64,000 bases of DNA from PALSA-612 sp963711315 (GCA_963711315.1 CAVQDQ010000003.1:62001-126000), one strand, 5' to 3'. Positions 37,627-45,791 are shown, counted from the first letter of the stretch. Notes: generated by a model from the sequence alone, not told the origin. Numbers and translations are program-made.

Positions 37627-38706
37627 CGCCTCAATCGACTCGGCGGCGACACAGCCGAGGACGAGCGCTGCTGCCAGGCCACTCGAATAGCCGCCCGTCG
37701 CGATGCCGCCCACGTCCACCCCCGCGGCGTAGAGGCCCTCCACGGGCGTGCCGTCGTCGCGGAGCACGCGAGCCTCGGGGTCGACGACGAGGCCGCCGAT
37801 CGTGTGCGTAACGGAGGCAGTGACGTGCACGGCGTACCGAGCGTCGGGCGGAGCGGTGAACGGAAGCTCCTCTGGTCTGACGACGGTACCGCCCGCCTCG
37901 CGCGCCGCTTCGATCCGGTCGCGGACGGTGGCGTCCCCAACCGGCCCGCCGAGAACGTCTTCGCCGACGAGGAACCAGGCCCGCCCCCGCTGCCGCCGGG
38001 CGATCTCCTGGACGAGGTCGTTCTCATGCCAGGCGCCGTTCTCGCTCTCCACGGCCGCTCCCGTCTCGTCCAGCACGGTGGCGTAGCGGCCGTAGACCTG
38101 CGACAGCCGCACGAAGTCGTGTGCCGCCACTTCCGCAGGCGGCGCGGGCAGCGCGCGGCCGTAGAACTCGTCCATGCCCGGCGACGTCGCAGCGGCGACC
38201 TCGCGGGCGAGCGCGAGCGCATCTCCCTCGCTCCACGGGCTCGCCCGCAACGGGAGCGCGAGGCGTCGCGCAAGGGCAGCGCCGAAGCCGCCCGTCGCCA
38301 GCACCAACGGCTCGTCGGGTGGCTCGCTGACCCGCTCCCCGAGCAGCACATCGCCCGCATGCCTCACCAGCGCGGGCACGAGGTCGCGCGGCGTGAACCT
38401 CCGGCCTACCGTGCGCGGATTCCCCGTCTCGCGCCTTTCGACCCGGGCGCCCAGCGACTCGAGCCAATCGAGCCGCTCGTCCAATTGGTCGACGATCAAC
38501 TGCTGCAATCCGGGATCACCGCCGGGACACTCCGCGCGAAAGTCTTCGAGCGTACGGTGGCGCCAGATCACGCCGCTCGAGAGGAGCATCGAGCCTCCCG
38601 GCCGCGTGCCCTTCTCGCGCACCGTCACGTGACGACCGAGCAGCTCTCGCAGCCGGGCGGCCGCGACCAGGCCTGCCATGCCGGCGCCGGCTACGACGAC
38701 TGTCAC
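37621..38706 (-). CDS. FAD-dependent oxidoreductase (fumarate reductase/3-ketosteroid dehydrogenase-like)
   Basis: A 361-residue flavoprotein. The Rossmann motif VVVAGAGMAGLVAAARL is at the N-terminus. The substrate-domain TIGGLVVDPEARVL and the second FAD contact GLYAAGVDVGGIATGGYSSGLAAAL are typical of the fumarate reductase/succinate dehydrogenase flavoprotein group. The substrate is not evident. GTG 38706 overlaps the VOC gene stop by four bases. It is the last gene of the receiver - ferredoxin - VOC - flavoprotein operon; the ferredoxin may be its electron partner. Confidence 0.83.
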   Translation of the reverse strand: MTVVVAGAGMAGLVAAARLRELLGRHVTVREKGTRPGGSMLLSSGVIWRHRTLEDFRAECPGGDPGLQQLIVDQLDERLDWLESLGARVERRETGNPRTVGRRFTPRDLVPALVRHAGDVLLGERVSEPPDEPLVLATGGFGAALARRLALPLRASPWSEGDALALAREVAAATSPGMDEFYGRALPAPPAEVAAHDFVRLSQVYGRYATVLDETGAAVESENGAWHENDLVQEIARRQRGRAWFLVGEDVLGGPVGDATVRDRIEAAREAGGTVVRPEELPFTAPPDARYAVHVTASVTHTIGGLVVDPEARVLRDDGTPVEGLYAAGVDVGGIATGGYSSGLAAALVLGCVAAESIEAL

Positions 38707-39365
38707 TCGAGCGAAAAGCCGGGCTTGTGCTCGACGTACTCGAGCTTCACGCGCTCGGGGCCCCACACGAATACCGCATAGGTGTTCGGCGCATCGACCA
38801 CGTCGGCCACTTCGACGCCCGCCGCTTCCGCGCGGGCTCGCCATTCGTCGGCGGACTTGACGAGCACGCCCAGGTGGTTGAGCAGCGGACGCTCCGGGCG
38901 GTCAGGATCACCCGGCCAGAGCTCGACATAGGCGCCTGCGACTTCCATCCGCCCATCCCCGGCGCTCGTCATGCCGAGCGTTTCCCACACAGCGGCCGCG
39001 GCCTGAGGATCCGCAGTCTTCAGCGCCACATGGTGCAGGTCGTACTCGACGTCCGTCGCCGTCTCGACCAGACGAATCCAGAGCCCGTCGCAGATCTCGA
39101 ATCGCTCGCCGTGGCCCGCGGGCAAAGCGGCCAGCGCTTGCTCGAGGCTCGTCACGCGCAGGCCGATCTCGGCGAGTGCGCCGGCTTCCCGGGTCGGCTC
39201 CTCGGCGAACAGCGTGAACTTGCCGCGGCGGGCGTGCGAGCCGATCAACGTGAAGCGATCCGTGCGCTCGATCACGTGCATGCCGAGATGCGCCACCGCG
39301 AAGTCGGCGATCGCATCCCGATCTGCAACCCAGAGCGCTACATGGTCGAGCCGCTCGAGCTCCAT
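38703..39365 (-). CDS. Two-module VOC-family dioxygenase-like protein
   Basis: A 220-residue protein of two VOC modules. Module one starts LDHVALWVADRDAIADFAVAHLGM; module two starts DLHHVALKTADPQAAAAVW and ends with ERVKLEYVEHKPG. His and Glu positions of extradiol dioxygenases are present in module two. Substrate unknown, probably aromatic or acyl. It sits between ferredoxin (nine bases) and the flavoprotein (four-base overlap). Confidence 0.8.
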   Translation of the reverse strand: MELERLDHVALWVADRDAIADFAVAHLGMHVIERTDRFTLIGSHARRGKFTLFAEEPTREAGALAEIGLRVTSLEQALAALPAGHGERFEICDGLWIRLVETATDVEYDLHHVALKTADPQAAAAVWETLGMTSAGDGRMEVAGAYVELWPGDPDRPERPLLNHLGVLVKSADEWRARAEAAGVEVADVVDAPNTYAVFVWGPERVKLEYVEHKPGFSLE

Positions 39366-39374
39366 CCGCCGCCC

Positions 39375-39677
39375 CTAGGCGATGGGCTCGTTCTGGACGT
39401 TGTGGGCGAGCGCGTACTCGTCAGTGAGCTTGTTGATCTCCGCCGCGTCGGGAAAGGCGTAGTTGATCTTCACGAAGGGCTCCCATTTCTCGGGCAGCGC
39501 ATCCTCCGGGAAGATCGCCTCCACCGGGCACTCGGGCTCACAGGCGCCGCAGTCGATGCACTCCTCGGGATCGATGACGAGGATCCGCTCGTACTCGTGG
39601 ATGCAGTCCACGGGGCAGACGTCGACGCACGACAGGTCTTTGATGTCGATGCAGGGCTCGGCAATGATGTACGTCAC
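39375..39677 (-). CDS. fdxA: 7Fe ferredoxin
   Basis: A 100-residue low-potential ferredoxin. CIDIKDLSCVDVCPVDCIHE supplies the first cysteines and CIDCGACEPECPVEAI the second CxxCxxCxxxCP set, the usual pattern of actinobacterial FdxA with 3Fe-4S and 4Fe-4S clusters. The start is GTG 39677 with GAGGAG five bases upstream. It probably delivers electrons to oxidoreductases, perhaps the flavoprotein in the same operon. Confidence 0.93.
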   Translation of the reverse strand: MTYIIAEPCIDIKDLSCVDVCPVDCIHEYERILVIDPEECIDCGACEPECPVEAIFPEDALPEKWEPFVKINYAFPDAAEINKLTDEYALAHNVQNEPIA

Positions 39678-39704
39678 GTCAGCTCCTCAAGTCCTCCGGC
39701 CGAA

Positions 39705-40019
39705 TTACTCTACCGGCGAGACCAGCTCGTCAATCAGGTGAGGCACGCGCTCCGTGAGGGCCGATTTCGCCAGCACCTGATCGAATCCCGCTTCGTGCGC
39801 CCGACGCAACCCTGCCGTGTCAGTGTGGCTCGTGAAGCCGACGATCGGGATGTCCGGATACGCGTCGGCGACCTCGTCCGGCTCCACACGCGAGATGTCT
39901 GCGATGACGAGATCCGGCGCCTCAACGGTGTCCGCCGTCACCAGCAGGTGTCCCGCCAGCAGCCCATCGAGCTTGCCCCGGAAGAAGAGGTCGACCCCAG
40001 CCAGCAGGATCGTCGCCAC
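39705..40019 (-). CDS. CheY-like receiver-fold protein
   Basis: A 104-residue stand-alone domain with receiver topology. Asp41 (LVIADISR) takes the phosphoacceptor place, Ser64 (GFTSHTD) and Lys85 (VLAKSAL) take the conserved switch and lysine places. The acidic pair of strand one is reduced to a single Asp10. It may be a degenerate receiver. GTG 40019 is leaderless, with TAGGCT six bases upstream, and it heads the ferredoxin operon. Confidence 0.65.
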   Translation of the reverse strand: MATILLAGVDLFFRGKLDGLLAGHLLVTADTVEAPDLVIADISRVEPDEVADAYPDIPIVGFTSHTDTAGLRRAHEAGFDQVLAKSALTERVPHLIDELVSPVE

Positions 40020-40025
40020 GGACGG

Positions 40026-40031
40026 AGCCTA
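40026..40031 (-). promoter_or_regulatory. -10 box (TAGGCT), leaderless start of the ferredoxin operon
   Basis: TAGGCT is six bases before the GTG at 40019. It lies in the 20-bp gap to the divergent DUF309 gene. Confidence 0.5.
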
Positions 40032-40039
40032 GCAACGCC

Positions 40040-40372
40040 GTGAACGAGACGGCGCTCGCGGAGGGCATCGAGCTGCTGCGCCGCGGTGAGTACTTCGCGG
40101 CGCACGAGGAGCTGGAGACGGCATGGCGGTCGGCCGAGGCCGGCGAGCGCGACTTCTGCCAGGGGCTCGTCCATGTCGCCGTGGCCTGGTACCAGGCCGG
40201 TCGTGGCCGGCGGATCGGCTGCTCCAGGCAGCTGGAGAAAGCCGGCCGTCGATTGTCGCCCTATTTGCCCGCCCATCGCGGCGTAGACCTTGCGTCCGTT
40301 CTCGCTCAGGTCGACGCGGCCACGGAAAGCGTCGCAGCCGGCTCCCTAGAGCTCGATCCCGTGCAGATCTAG
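40040..40372 (+). CDS. DUF309 family protein
   Basis: A 110-residue helical protein. The family motif is plain: LLRRGEYFAAHEELETAWR followed by ERDFCQGLVHVAVAWYQAGRG. No activity is known to me for the family. The start is GTG 40040. Its TAG stop shares the bases ctag with the convergent ccdA stop, inside the 12-base palindrome AGATCTAGATCT (40365-40376). Confidence 0.85.
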   Translation: MNETALAEGIELLRRGEYFAAHEELETAWRSAEAGERDFCQGLVHVAVAWYQAGRGRRIGCSRQLEKAGRRLSPYLPAHRGVDLASVLAQVDAATESVAAGSLELDPVQI

Positions 40373-41079
40373 ATCTCGCCGAGCCCGATCGTGTCGAGCA
40401 CACGGTTGACCATGACGCGCAACCACCAGTCGCGATGGAAGAAGAGGAGCAGGCCGAGCGCGACGAGGGTCGCCCCGCTGATGACACGGATCACCATGTA
40501 GTGGTCGCGGAGCCAGCGGAACGCTCCCATCGCTCGCGCGAAGGCGATTCCCGCAAGCACGAACGCAGCCGCTATGCCCGCCGAGTAGGCAAACAGGAGG
40601 ACGGATCCGCGAACGACGGTGTCCGAATCGCCGGCGAGCACGAGCACCGAGGCGAGCACCGTGCCGATACAGGGAGCCGCGCAGACCGCGAACGCTGCGC
40701 CGAGCAGTGCACTCGACCCCGATCTCCTGGCTCCTTCGAGCATGCTCGGCGCGACGACTCTGTCCGGCCAGGGCAGCAGGCCCATGAACGCCAGGCCGAG
40801 TACGACGAGCACGAAACCGGCGATCTCGTTCCGACGAGTTGCATCGACGTAGCCGCCGACCGCAGCCGCCCCGGCGCCGAGCGCCACGAAGACGACGGTG
40901 AAGCCGATGAAGAACGGGATGCTGGCGATGACGATCCTCTTCGCCACGCCACGCTCGCCGAGCCGGTTCGCCTCGACCGCCGACACGGCTGACAGGTAGC
41001 CGGGCACGAGCGGCAGCACGCACGGGGTGATCACGGAGATCACGCCGGCGAGAAAGGCGATCGGTATGCGCTCGGCCAC
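40369..41079 (-). CDS. ccdA: CcdA-type cytochrome c biogenesis membrane protein
   Basis: A 236-residue membrane protein with six helices that passes reducing power across the membrane for cytochrome c maturation. Redox cysteines are in VISVITPCVLPLVPGYLSA (Cys20) and AVCAAPCIGTVLASVL (Cys133 and Cys137), each next to prolines as in DsbD/CcdA. The GTG at 41079 overlaps the ccmH stop (TAGTG), so the genes are coupled. It is last in the ldt - tlpA - ccmH - ccdA unit. Confidence 0.9.
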   Translation of the reverse strand: MAERIPIAFLAGVISVITPCVLPLVPGYLSAVSAVEANRLGERGVAKRIVIASIPFFIGFTVVFVALGAGAAAVGGYVDATRRNEIAGFVLVVLGLAFMGLLPWPDRVVAPSMLEGARRSGSSALLGAAFAVCAAPCIGTVLASVLVLAGDSDTVVRGSVLLFAYSAGIAAAFVLAGIAFARAMGAFRWLRDHYMVIRVISGATLVALGLLLFFHRDWWLRVMVNRVLDTIGLGEI

Positions 41080-41522
41080 TACTGATCGAGGCGGGCGAGC
41101 TCGTCGTCGATGCGTCGATCCAGCGCGGAATCCGGAGCTGCCGGCGCAGGGGCAGCCGCACGTCCGCGGCTCCAACGCACGGCGAGCACGCCGAGCACGA
41201 CGGCGCCCGCCAGAGCCGCGACAGGCGGTATCACCCACGCGAGGAGGTTGAAGCCGCGCTTCGGCGGCGACGCGAGCACCTGCTCGCCGAAGTCTTCTAC
41301 GAGCCTGCGTTTGATCTCCGACTTCGTGTCGCCTGCCACGATTCGCGCGCGAATGAAGCTCCTCATGCGATCCGCCACGGCGGACGAGGACTGGTCGAGC
41401 GTCGTGTGGCACGTGGGGCAGACGACCTCGCTCTCGATCTCCGCAAGCGTCGGCTGTGACGTCGCTGGCGGCGGCGGGGGCAGCAAGCATGAGACCGAGG
41501 AGCCCCGCTGCAATGGAGACAC
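41079..41522 (-). CDS. ccmH: CcmH/CycL-type cytochrome c maturation protein
   Basis: Thioredox protein that keeps apocytochrome c haem cysteines reduced. The diagnostic segment is EVVCPTCHTTLDQSSSAVADRMRSFIRARI, with the CPTC redox pair, then GDTKSEIKRRLVEDFGEQVLA. One membrane helix follows (LLAWVIPPVAALAGAVVLGVLA). The signal peptide is readable only in another frame (GLLGLMLAAPAAA near 41475-41500), and an ATG at 41530 is the likelier original start, so the 5' end carries one or two indels. Confidence 0.82.
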   Translation of the reverse strand: MSPLQRGSSVSCLLPPPPPATSQPTLAEIESEVVCPTCHTTLDQSSSAVADRMRSFIRARIVAGDTKSEIKRRLVEDFGEQVLASPPKRGFNLLAWVIPPVAALAGAVVLGVLAVRWSRGRAAAPAPAAPDSALDRRIDDELARLDQ

Positions 41523-41526
41523 CGCG

Positions 41527-42083
41527 TCATCGGCGACATGCGCCGACCGGATGCCGGCGTCGAGCTGCTCGCTGTCTCAGCTCGCCCAGCGACCGCGGAA
41601 TCGAGGCTGCCTCCGGCCGGACGAAGTAGGTCTCGGGAAAATACGTCCATCCGTAATGCGTCGAGCAGCCGCCCGGCGCGTCGTGAACGATCGGATACGT
41701 GACGCCGTAGCGCCGCATGAAGTCACGAGCATCGCCGACGAAGTCGTGCGCCGTTTACGCCGACGACGACCACGTCTCGGTCTCGCCAGCTGCTGCCAGC
41801 CCTGCCTCCAGCACGCGGGTCTCCTTGATGCACGGATAGCACCAGGATGCCCAAAGGTTCAGCGACGACGACCCGGCCACGCAGCGATCCAGGCTGGAGC
41901 CTGTCCCGGACCGTTGATACGGTCGAGGTCGAAATCCGGCGCGACCGGATGCTCACCGCGGCGGAGAGCGTTGGAAGCGCCGCCCTCGGAGTCCTTGATC
42001 ACGCGCCACATGAGCACGGCCAGCAGCGCGAGCACGACGCCGATCGCCAGCACCTGACCGGCCCGGCGCAGGCCCAGGGCCAT
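41527..42083 (-). pseudogene. Thioredoxin-like TlpA/CcmG protein, frame broken
   Basis: The start is intact: ATG 42083 overlaps the L,D-transpeptidase stop (TGATG), and the first 50 residues give a membrane anchor (VLAIGVVLALLAVLMW) and APDFDLDRINGPGQAP. The frame then shifts several times. LWASWCYPCIKETRVLEAG carries the CYPC redox site in a second frame, then RDVVVVGVNG, and MRRYGVTYPIVHDAPGG ... THYGWTYFPETYFV in a third. The product would reduce CcmH or apocytochrome c outside the membrane. Assembly indels are likely given how intact each block is. Confidence 0.8.
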
Positions 42084-43186
42084 CAGGCGGAGACGATGAA
42101 CACCGGCGTCCCCACCTTCACGTGGCCAAAGAGCCACTCCGCGGAAGGAATCGCCATGCGAATGCAGCCGTGGGAGGCCGAGTAGCCGAGCGACGCAGCA
42201 TCGGGTGTCCCGTGGATACCGACCGCCGCGACGTTCAGGCCCATCCAGCGCGTACCCAGCGGGTTGCCCGGGCCGGGTGGAATGGGCTCCAGGCCCTGCG
42301 CCCACGGCGACGGCGGTGGATACCACCACGGGTTTCGCCACATCTGAGCGATCTCGAAGTTCCCGAGCGGCGTCGGGTAAGACGATTGTCCGGTGGCGAC
42401 CGTGAACGTGCGGGCGAGCTTCAGCTCCTCTCCTTTGAAGTACATGAGCCGGTTCGAGCCGCGCCGGATGACGACGGCGGACGTGAAGAACTCGCTCAAC
42501 CGGGTCGGATGCTCGACGCGCGCCGCGGCGGCCACAGGCCCGCGCCGGTTCGCACGCAATGCCTCGACGATCGCGGCGACAGTTGCCTCACGGCGAATGA
42601 CGTACCCGTCGCGCTCGGGAACGAGGTGGGGCCGAAGGTCGTTCAGCGCGAGTCGGGCGTCGCGCACCTCGCGGTCGCGGTTCTGCGCCAGGTGGGCGAC
42701 CCACGAGCGGACGGCGTCGCCGTGGATGGTGACTGGGAGCGGGATCTTCGCGCCGGCCTTCGCCTTTCTCGCGCGCCCAACGGCACCCTCGACGTATGCC
42801 TTCACGCCAAGCTTCTTCATCGAGACAGGGATGCGTTCTTCCTCGACGGCGACGACCAGGGGGGAGCGGGCGGAGAGCCGCACGGCTGCGAGCGCCGCGG
42901 CCGGCGTCAGGCCTCCAACCTGAACGCCCCCGATCGCGACACGTCGAGCGAGCCGAGCGGGAAGCTTCGGCTTCGGCTTGGCCTTCGGCTTCGGCTTGGG
43001 CGCCGGAGGCGGCGGTGGCGGCGTGGGAGTCGTGGCCGTCGTGCCGGTCGTCGACGTGGTCTCAGTCGTCTCCGTCGTCGAATCGGTGAGCGTGACCAGG
43101 GGTCGCGATCCAGCGAGCACGGAAGCCGCGAGGAACCCTGCGACACCGAGGCTAAGGAGGAGGACGGCTGCGGCAACCTTGCGCAC
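42083..43186 (-). CDS. L,D-transpeptidase (YkuD domain)
   Basis: A 367-residue membrane-anchored cell-wall crosslinking enzyme. An N-terminal helix (VAAAVLLLSLGVAGFLAAS) is followed by a Thr-rich and Pro/Lys-rich linker, a peptidoglycan-binding-4-like domain (about 95-215), and the catalytic YkuD domain with GIHGTPDAASLGYSASHGCIRM, where Cys is the nucleophile. The GTG at 43186 is selected by a TACACT box seven bases upstream; 18 codons of upstream open frame are ignored. The stop overlaps the tlpA start. Confidence 0.9.
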   Translation of the reverse strand: MRKVAAAVLLLSLGVAGFLAASVLAGSRPLVTLTDSTTETTETTSTTGTTATTPTPPPPPPAPKPKPKAKPKPKLPARLARRVAIGGVQVGGLTPAAALAAVRLSARSPLVVAVEEERIPVSMKKLGVKAYVEGAVGRARKAKAGAKIPLPVTIHGDAVRSWVAHLAQNRDREVRDARLALNDLRPHLVPERDGYVIRREATVAAIVEALRANRRGPVAAAARVEHPTRLSEFFTSAVVIRRGSNRLMYFKGEELKLARTFTVATGQSSYPTPLGNFEIAQMWRNPWWYPPPSPWAQGLEPIPPGPGNPLGTRWMGLNVAAVGIHGTPDAASLGYSASHGCIRMAIPSAEWLFGHVKVGTPVFIVSA

Positions 43187-43193
43187 GGTGCGC

Positions 43194-43221
43194 AGTGTAG
43201 CCCTGCGTACGGGACGATCAA
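43194..43221 (-). promoter_or_regulatory. Promoter TTGATC-16-TACACT for L,D-transpeptidase
   Basis: -35 TTGATC (43216-43221), 16-base spacer and -10 TACACT (43194-43199), seven bases before the GTG at 43186. It is divergent from the 43246 promoter. Confidence 0.6.
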
Positions 43222-43245
43222 GCGATGCCCGCGGGTGCAACGGTT

Positions 43246-43251
43246 TACACT
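43246..43251 (+). promoter_or_regulatory. -10 box (TACACT) for leaderless small membrane protein
   Basis: TACACT is six bases before the ATG at 43258. Confidence 0.55.
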
Positions 43252-43257
43252 TCCTTC

Positions 43258-43494
43258 ATGGCCCGTCCAGCACGGCAACCGGCCGAGCTCGACGACCCTC
43301 CGGATCACGATCCGGCGTCGGTGGCGCACGCGTACCGCTACCACCGCCGGCGGCGCAACGCGCGCGTCGCCCGCGATCGTGAGCAGCGCCGCGCCCGGTG
43401 GCGCTTCTGGCTCGTCGCGGGCTGCCTGCTACTGGCGAGCCTCGTGATCGCCGTCACCATCTGGGATCAGGTACAGACGCTCTTCGGTCTCTAG
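43258..43494 (+). CDS. Small membrane protein (78 aa)
   Basis: An unrecognised 78-residue protein with a basic N-terminal half (YHRRRRNARVARDREQRRAR) and one C-terminal helix (FWLVAGCLLLASLVIAVTIW), so it is probably membrane-anchored with the N-terminus inside. ATG 43258 is chosen from the leaderless box. The next gene begins four bases after its stop. Confidence 0.6.
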   Translation: MARPARQPAELDDPPDHDPASVAHAYRYHRRRRNARVARDREQRRARWRFWLVAGCLLLASLVIAVTIWDQVQTLFGL

Positions 43495-43498
43495 CCAG

Positions 43499-43939
43499 AT
43501 GACCCAGGAACAGCCTCGCCCCGGGGTGACCCCGGCCCTCGTGGTCGCGGCAGGCCAGGCGTCCTGGGTAGCCGGGCTGACGCTCGCCCTGTCGTCGTTC
43601 ATGGGCTGGTACTCGGGCACCGCTGTGGAGGGACCGACGGTGTCGGTGCTCGGCTGGAACACGGGAACGCTGGGCAAGTTCGTCTTCGTGCTCGGCCTTG
43701 CGATCGTGCTGCTCGCCGTACGCAGAGGCGCCGGAATCGAGCTGCCGCGCAGTCTGCCGGAAAGCCTGATCCTCATCGTCCTGGGTACCACGGCAACGAT
43801 CCTCCTGCTGATCCGGATCGTGTCCATCCCCGACGAGTTCGCCGGGACCGCCGATCGCGCTATCGGCCTGTGGGTAGGCCTGGCGTCTGCGGCTGTCGTG
43901 ATCGTCTCAGGGTTCGTGCGAGCAGGAGAAGAGCTGTAG
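43499..43939 (+). CDS. Four-helix membrane protein of unknown function
   Basis: A 146-residue protein with four predicted membrane helices (VVAAGQASWVAGLTLALSSF, KFVFVLGLAIVLLAV, ESLILIVLGTTATILLLIRI, AIGLWVGLASAAVVIVSGFV). It resembles small actinobacterial integral membrane proteins with no assigned role. It is co-transcribed with the 78-residue gene upstream. Its 3' end overlaps the convergent PAP2 reading frame by 80 bp, an unusually long overlap. Confidence 0.65.
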   Translation: MTQEQPRPGVTPALVVAAGQASWVAGLTLALSSFMGWYSGTAVEGPTVSVLGWNTGTLGKFVFVLGLAIVLLAVRRGAGIELPRSLPESLILIVLGTTATILLLIRIVSIPDEFAGTADRAIGLWVGLASAAVVIVSGFVRAGEEL

Positions 43940-44273
43940 CGACGGCCAGGCCCAGCACCGCCCCGGCCAGCACGTCCAGCGGGAAATGAACGCCTACGTA
44001 GAGGCGGGAGAAGCCAACGAGCGCCGCGAGCACGAAGAAGGCCGGCGCGAGCACCGGCACCGCGACGGAGAGCACGACGGCGGCGGCAAAGCTCGTGGCG
44101 GCATGCCCCGACGGAAACGACGCCGACGACGGTGTCGTCACGAGCACATCGATCCCGCCCAGCGTCTCCTCCGGCCGGTTGCGGTCGGTCGCGAGCTTCA
44201 CACCTGATGCGGCCAGGTCGGCGAGCACGACGACGGCCGGGACGGCGAACGCGATGCTCGGGCGCCGGAGCAC
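43860..44273 (-). CDS. PAP2-family phosphatase (N-terminus uncertain)
   Basis: Membrane lipid phosphatase of the PAP2 superfamily. All three motifs are present: KLATDRNRPEE, SFPSGHAATSF and SRLYVGVHFPLDVLAG. The first standard start is GTG 44273, but the same frame is open to about 44400 and reads SLDQRLERWIVEHRVDCLD ... GTHGLLWIALGIV, a normal PAP2 N-terminus. No ATG, GTG or TTG lies there, so the true gene probably begins near 44400 at a non-standard codon or behind an indel. Substrate likely an undecaprenyl or glycerolipid phosphate. Confidence 0.75.
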   Translation of the reverse strand: MLRRPSIAFAVPAVVVLADLAASGVKLATDRNRPEETLGGIDVLVTTPSSASFPSGHAATSFAAAVVLSVAVPVLAPAFFVLAALVGFSRLYVGVHFPLDVLAGAVLGLAVATALLLLARTLRRSRQPQTPGLPTGR

Positions 44274-44407
44274 GACCGCTGCGACGATGCCGAGCGCGAT
44301 CCACAGCAGCCCATGCGTGCCCGCGTACGTGAGGCCGACGAAGACCGGATCGAGGCAGTCGACGCGGTGCTCGACGATCCAGCGCTCGAGGCGTTGGTCG
44401 AGCGAGA

Positions 44408-44638
44408 TCAGGGTGATGTCACGGTGGTCGTCACCGTCACGGTCTCCTTGGTTGCCGCGACGGGAACGATCGTCCGCGTTTCGGTGGTTGCGCCCTCAGG
44501 AGCCGGATCGGTCGCGATTGCCTGGCCGAGCGCGACGCCGAGCGCGAAGACGACGGCGAACGTCGCTATCACGAGCAGCGCTCGCAGCAGAGGCCGGCGC
44601 CGGCGCCGGCGACGCGGACGCTGGGTCGCGACCGTCAC
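44408..44638 (-). CDS. Small single-pass membrane protein (76 aa)
   Basis: An unrecognised short protein: basic arginine-run N-terminus, one helix (ALLVIATFAVVFALGVALGQ), then a Thr-rich tail ending TVTVTTTVTSP. The GTG at 44638 overlaps the preceding stop by four bases (GTGA), so it belongs to the ftsB-DUF501 group. Confidence 0.55.
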   Translation of the reverse strand: MTVATQRPRRRRRRRPLLRALLVIATFAVVFALGVALGQAIATDPAPEGATTETRTIVPVAATKETVTVTTTVTSP

Positions 44639-44943
44639 GGCCGGTAGTCGCGGGCTCCGCGCGCGTAGAGGTGGAACGCCGCGTCGGCGGCGGAGGACGC
44701 CGTCTGTACCGAGCCGGGTCTGTGCGACCGCTCCGAGATCGCCGTCAGCGTCCATCGCTCCGAGTCGTCGTAGGCGGCCGCCAGCTCCGTGAGCGTGAAG
44801 GTGGATCCGACGCGGCGGCGCAACTCAGCAGTCACTGTCTCCATCTGCTCACGCACGCGCGGATCGATGCCCGCCGGTGCCCGAGCGAGGCTCTCGTATG
44901 ACTCCGCCCACTGCTGCCGAGCGAGCTCGACGCTCCGGCTCAT
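44635..44943 (-). CDS. Hypothetical protein (102 aa) downstream of DUF501
   Basis: I do not recognise it. It is a soluble helical protein with QMETVTAELRRRVGSTFTL and TELAAAYDDSERWTLTAI; the second half is compact and conserved-looking. No membrane or catalytic motif. ATG 44943 follows the DUF501 stop by ten bases. It is part of the ftsB operon. Confidence 0.6.
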   Translation of the reverse strand: MSRSVELARQQWAESYESLARAPAGIDPRVREQMETVTAELRRRVGSTFTLTELAAAYDDSERWTLTAISERSHRPGSVQTASSAADAAFHLYARGARDYRP

Positions 44944-44953
44944 GTCCTCGATG

Positions 44954-45526
44954 CTAGAGGCTGCAGCAGCCGGCTTCGGGAAACAGCTCTCCCACCTCTG
45001 CGACGATTCGCTCGCCGAGGACGTACCCGGGCGTCGCCAGCGCAAAGGCAACGTGCGCATGGAGGCACTTGAGGCGTAGCGGACTGCCGGAGCCTCCGAT
45101 GCCAAGCTCCAGTGATGCGCCGCCATCGCGGCCGACTCTTCCGATGGCCAGCTCACGACGAAGCTCGCGCTGCTCGTGGGTCGCCGAATCCAGGCTCGCA
45201 CGCAGCGCTGGATCGGCCGCCGCTGCTGCGCTCCACCGCTCGACTCCGCCCGCCGCTTCCAACCGCGACACGGCGGCGACGGCGTGCGGGCAGGTGAGGT
45301 AGTACGTCGTCGGAAACGGCTCGGCATCCGCGGTCGCGTACGGCTCCTGCTCGGTCACCGCCGGCTGTCCGTAGGGACAGCGGAGCACCACTCGCCTGAA
45401 CGCACGCACCGGCCTTCCCAGCTGGCGCTCTACTGCCTCGCGATCGGCGTCACTTGTCTGCGGCGCGCTCGGCGGCTCGCGCCCTACGCCAGGCGTCGAT
45501 GCCCTTGATGATGAAGAGTCGCTCAT
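44954..45526 (-). CDS. DUF501 family protein
   Basis: A 190-residue DUF501 protein, a family found beside ftsB/divIC and eno in actinobacteria. Landmarks are VVLRCPYGQPAVTEQ, PFPTTYYLTCPHAVAAVSRLE and LRLKCLHAHVAFALATPGY. Conserved cysteines hint at a metal or redox site, function unknown. The first start that fits is ATG 45526, inside ftsB (77-bp overlap). Confidence 0.82.
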   Translation of the reverse strand: MSDSSSSRASTPGVGREPPSAPQTSDADREAVERQLGRPVRAFRRVVLRCPYGQPAVTEQEPYATADAEPFPTTYYLTCPHAVAAVSRLEAAGGVERWSAAAAADPALRASLDSATHEQRELRRELAIGRVGRDGGASLELGIGGSGSPLRLKCLHAHVAFALATPGYVLGERIVAEVGELFPEAGCCSL

Positions 45527-45791
45527 CGGGTCGGACGAGACCAAGCCGCCGCGCCTCCCGCACGAGCGTGGCGCCGCTGTCGTCGAGCCTCAGGCGCCGC
45601 CGAAGGTCCGTGCGCTCCGCCGACAGCTTGCGCACCTCCGCCGCCCGCTCCTGCAACGCGTCCTGTGCCGCAACGTACGCCTTGACCGGGCGGTAGTAGA
45701 GGAAGCCCACGAGCGCAAGCGCCACCGTGGCGATGATCCAGGCACGGCGCCGTCGCCGCGCGACTCGTCGCTGGACACGACCTCCTCCCAT
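45450..45791 (-). CDS. ftsB: FtsB/DivIC-type septum formation protein
   Basis: A 113-residue single-pass protein of the division complex. Basic cytoplasmic N-terminus, one helix (AWIIATVALALVGFLYY), then a coiled coil (ALQERAAEVRKLSAERTDLRRRL) and the family ending TLVREARRLGLVRPDERLF. It lies 39 bp after the pyk stop, next to DUF501 as in other actinobacteria. Confidence 0.88.
   Translation of the reverse strand: MGGGRVQRRVARRRRRAWIIATVALALVGFLYYRPVKAYVAAQDALQERAAEVRKLSAERTDLRRRLRLDDSGATLVREARRLGLVRPDERLFIIKGIDAWRRARAAERAADK

Noticed and set aside
40365..40376. Palindrome AGATCTAGATCT as a protein-binding site or attachment site
   Set aside because: It lies across two overlapping stop codons and no second copy or integrase is present; kept only as a packing curiosity.
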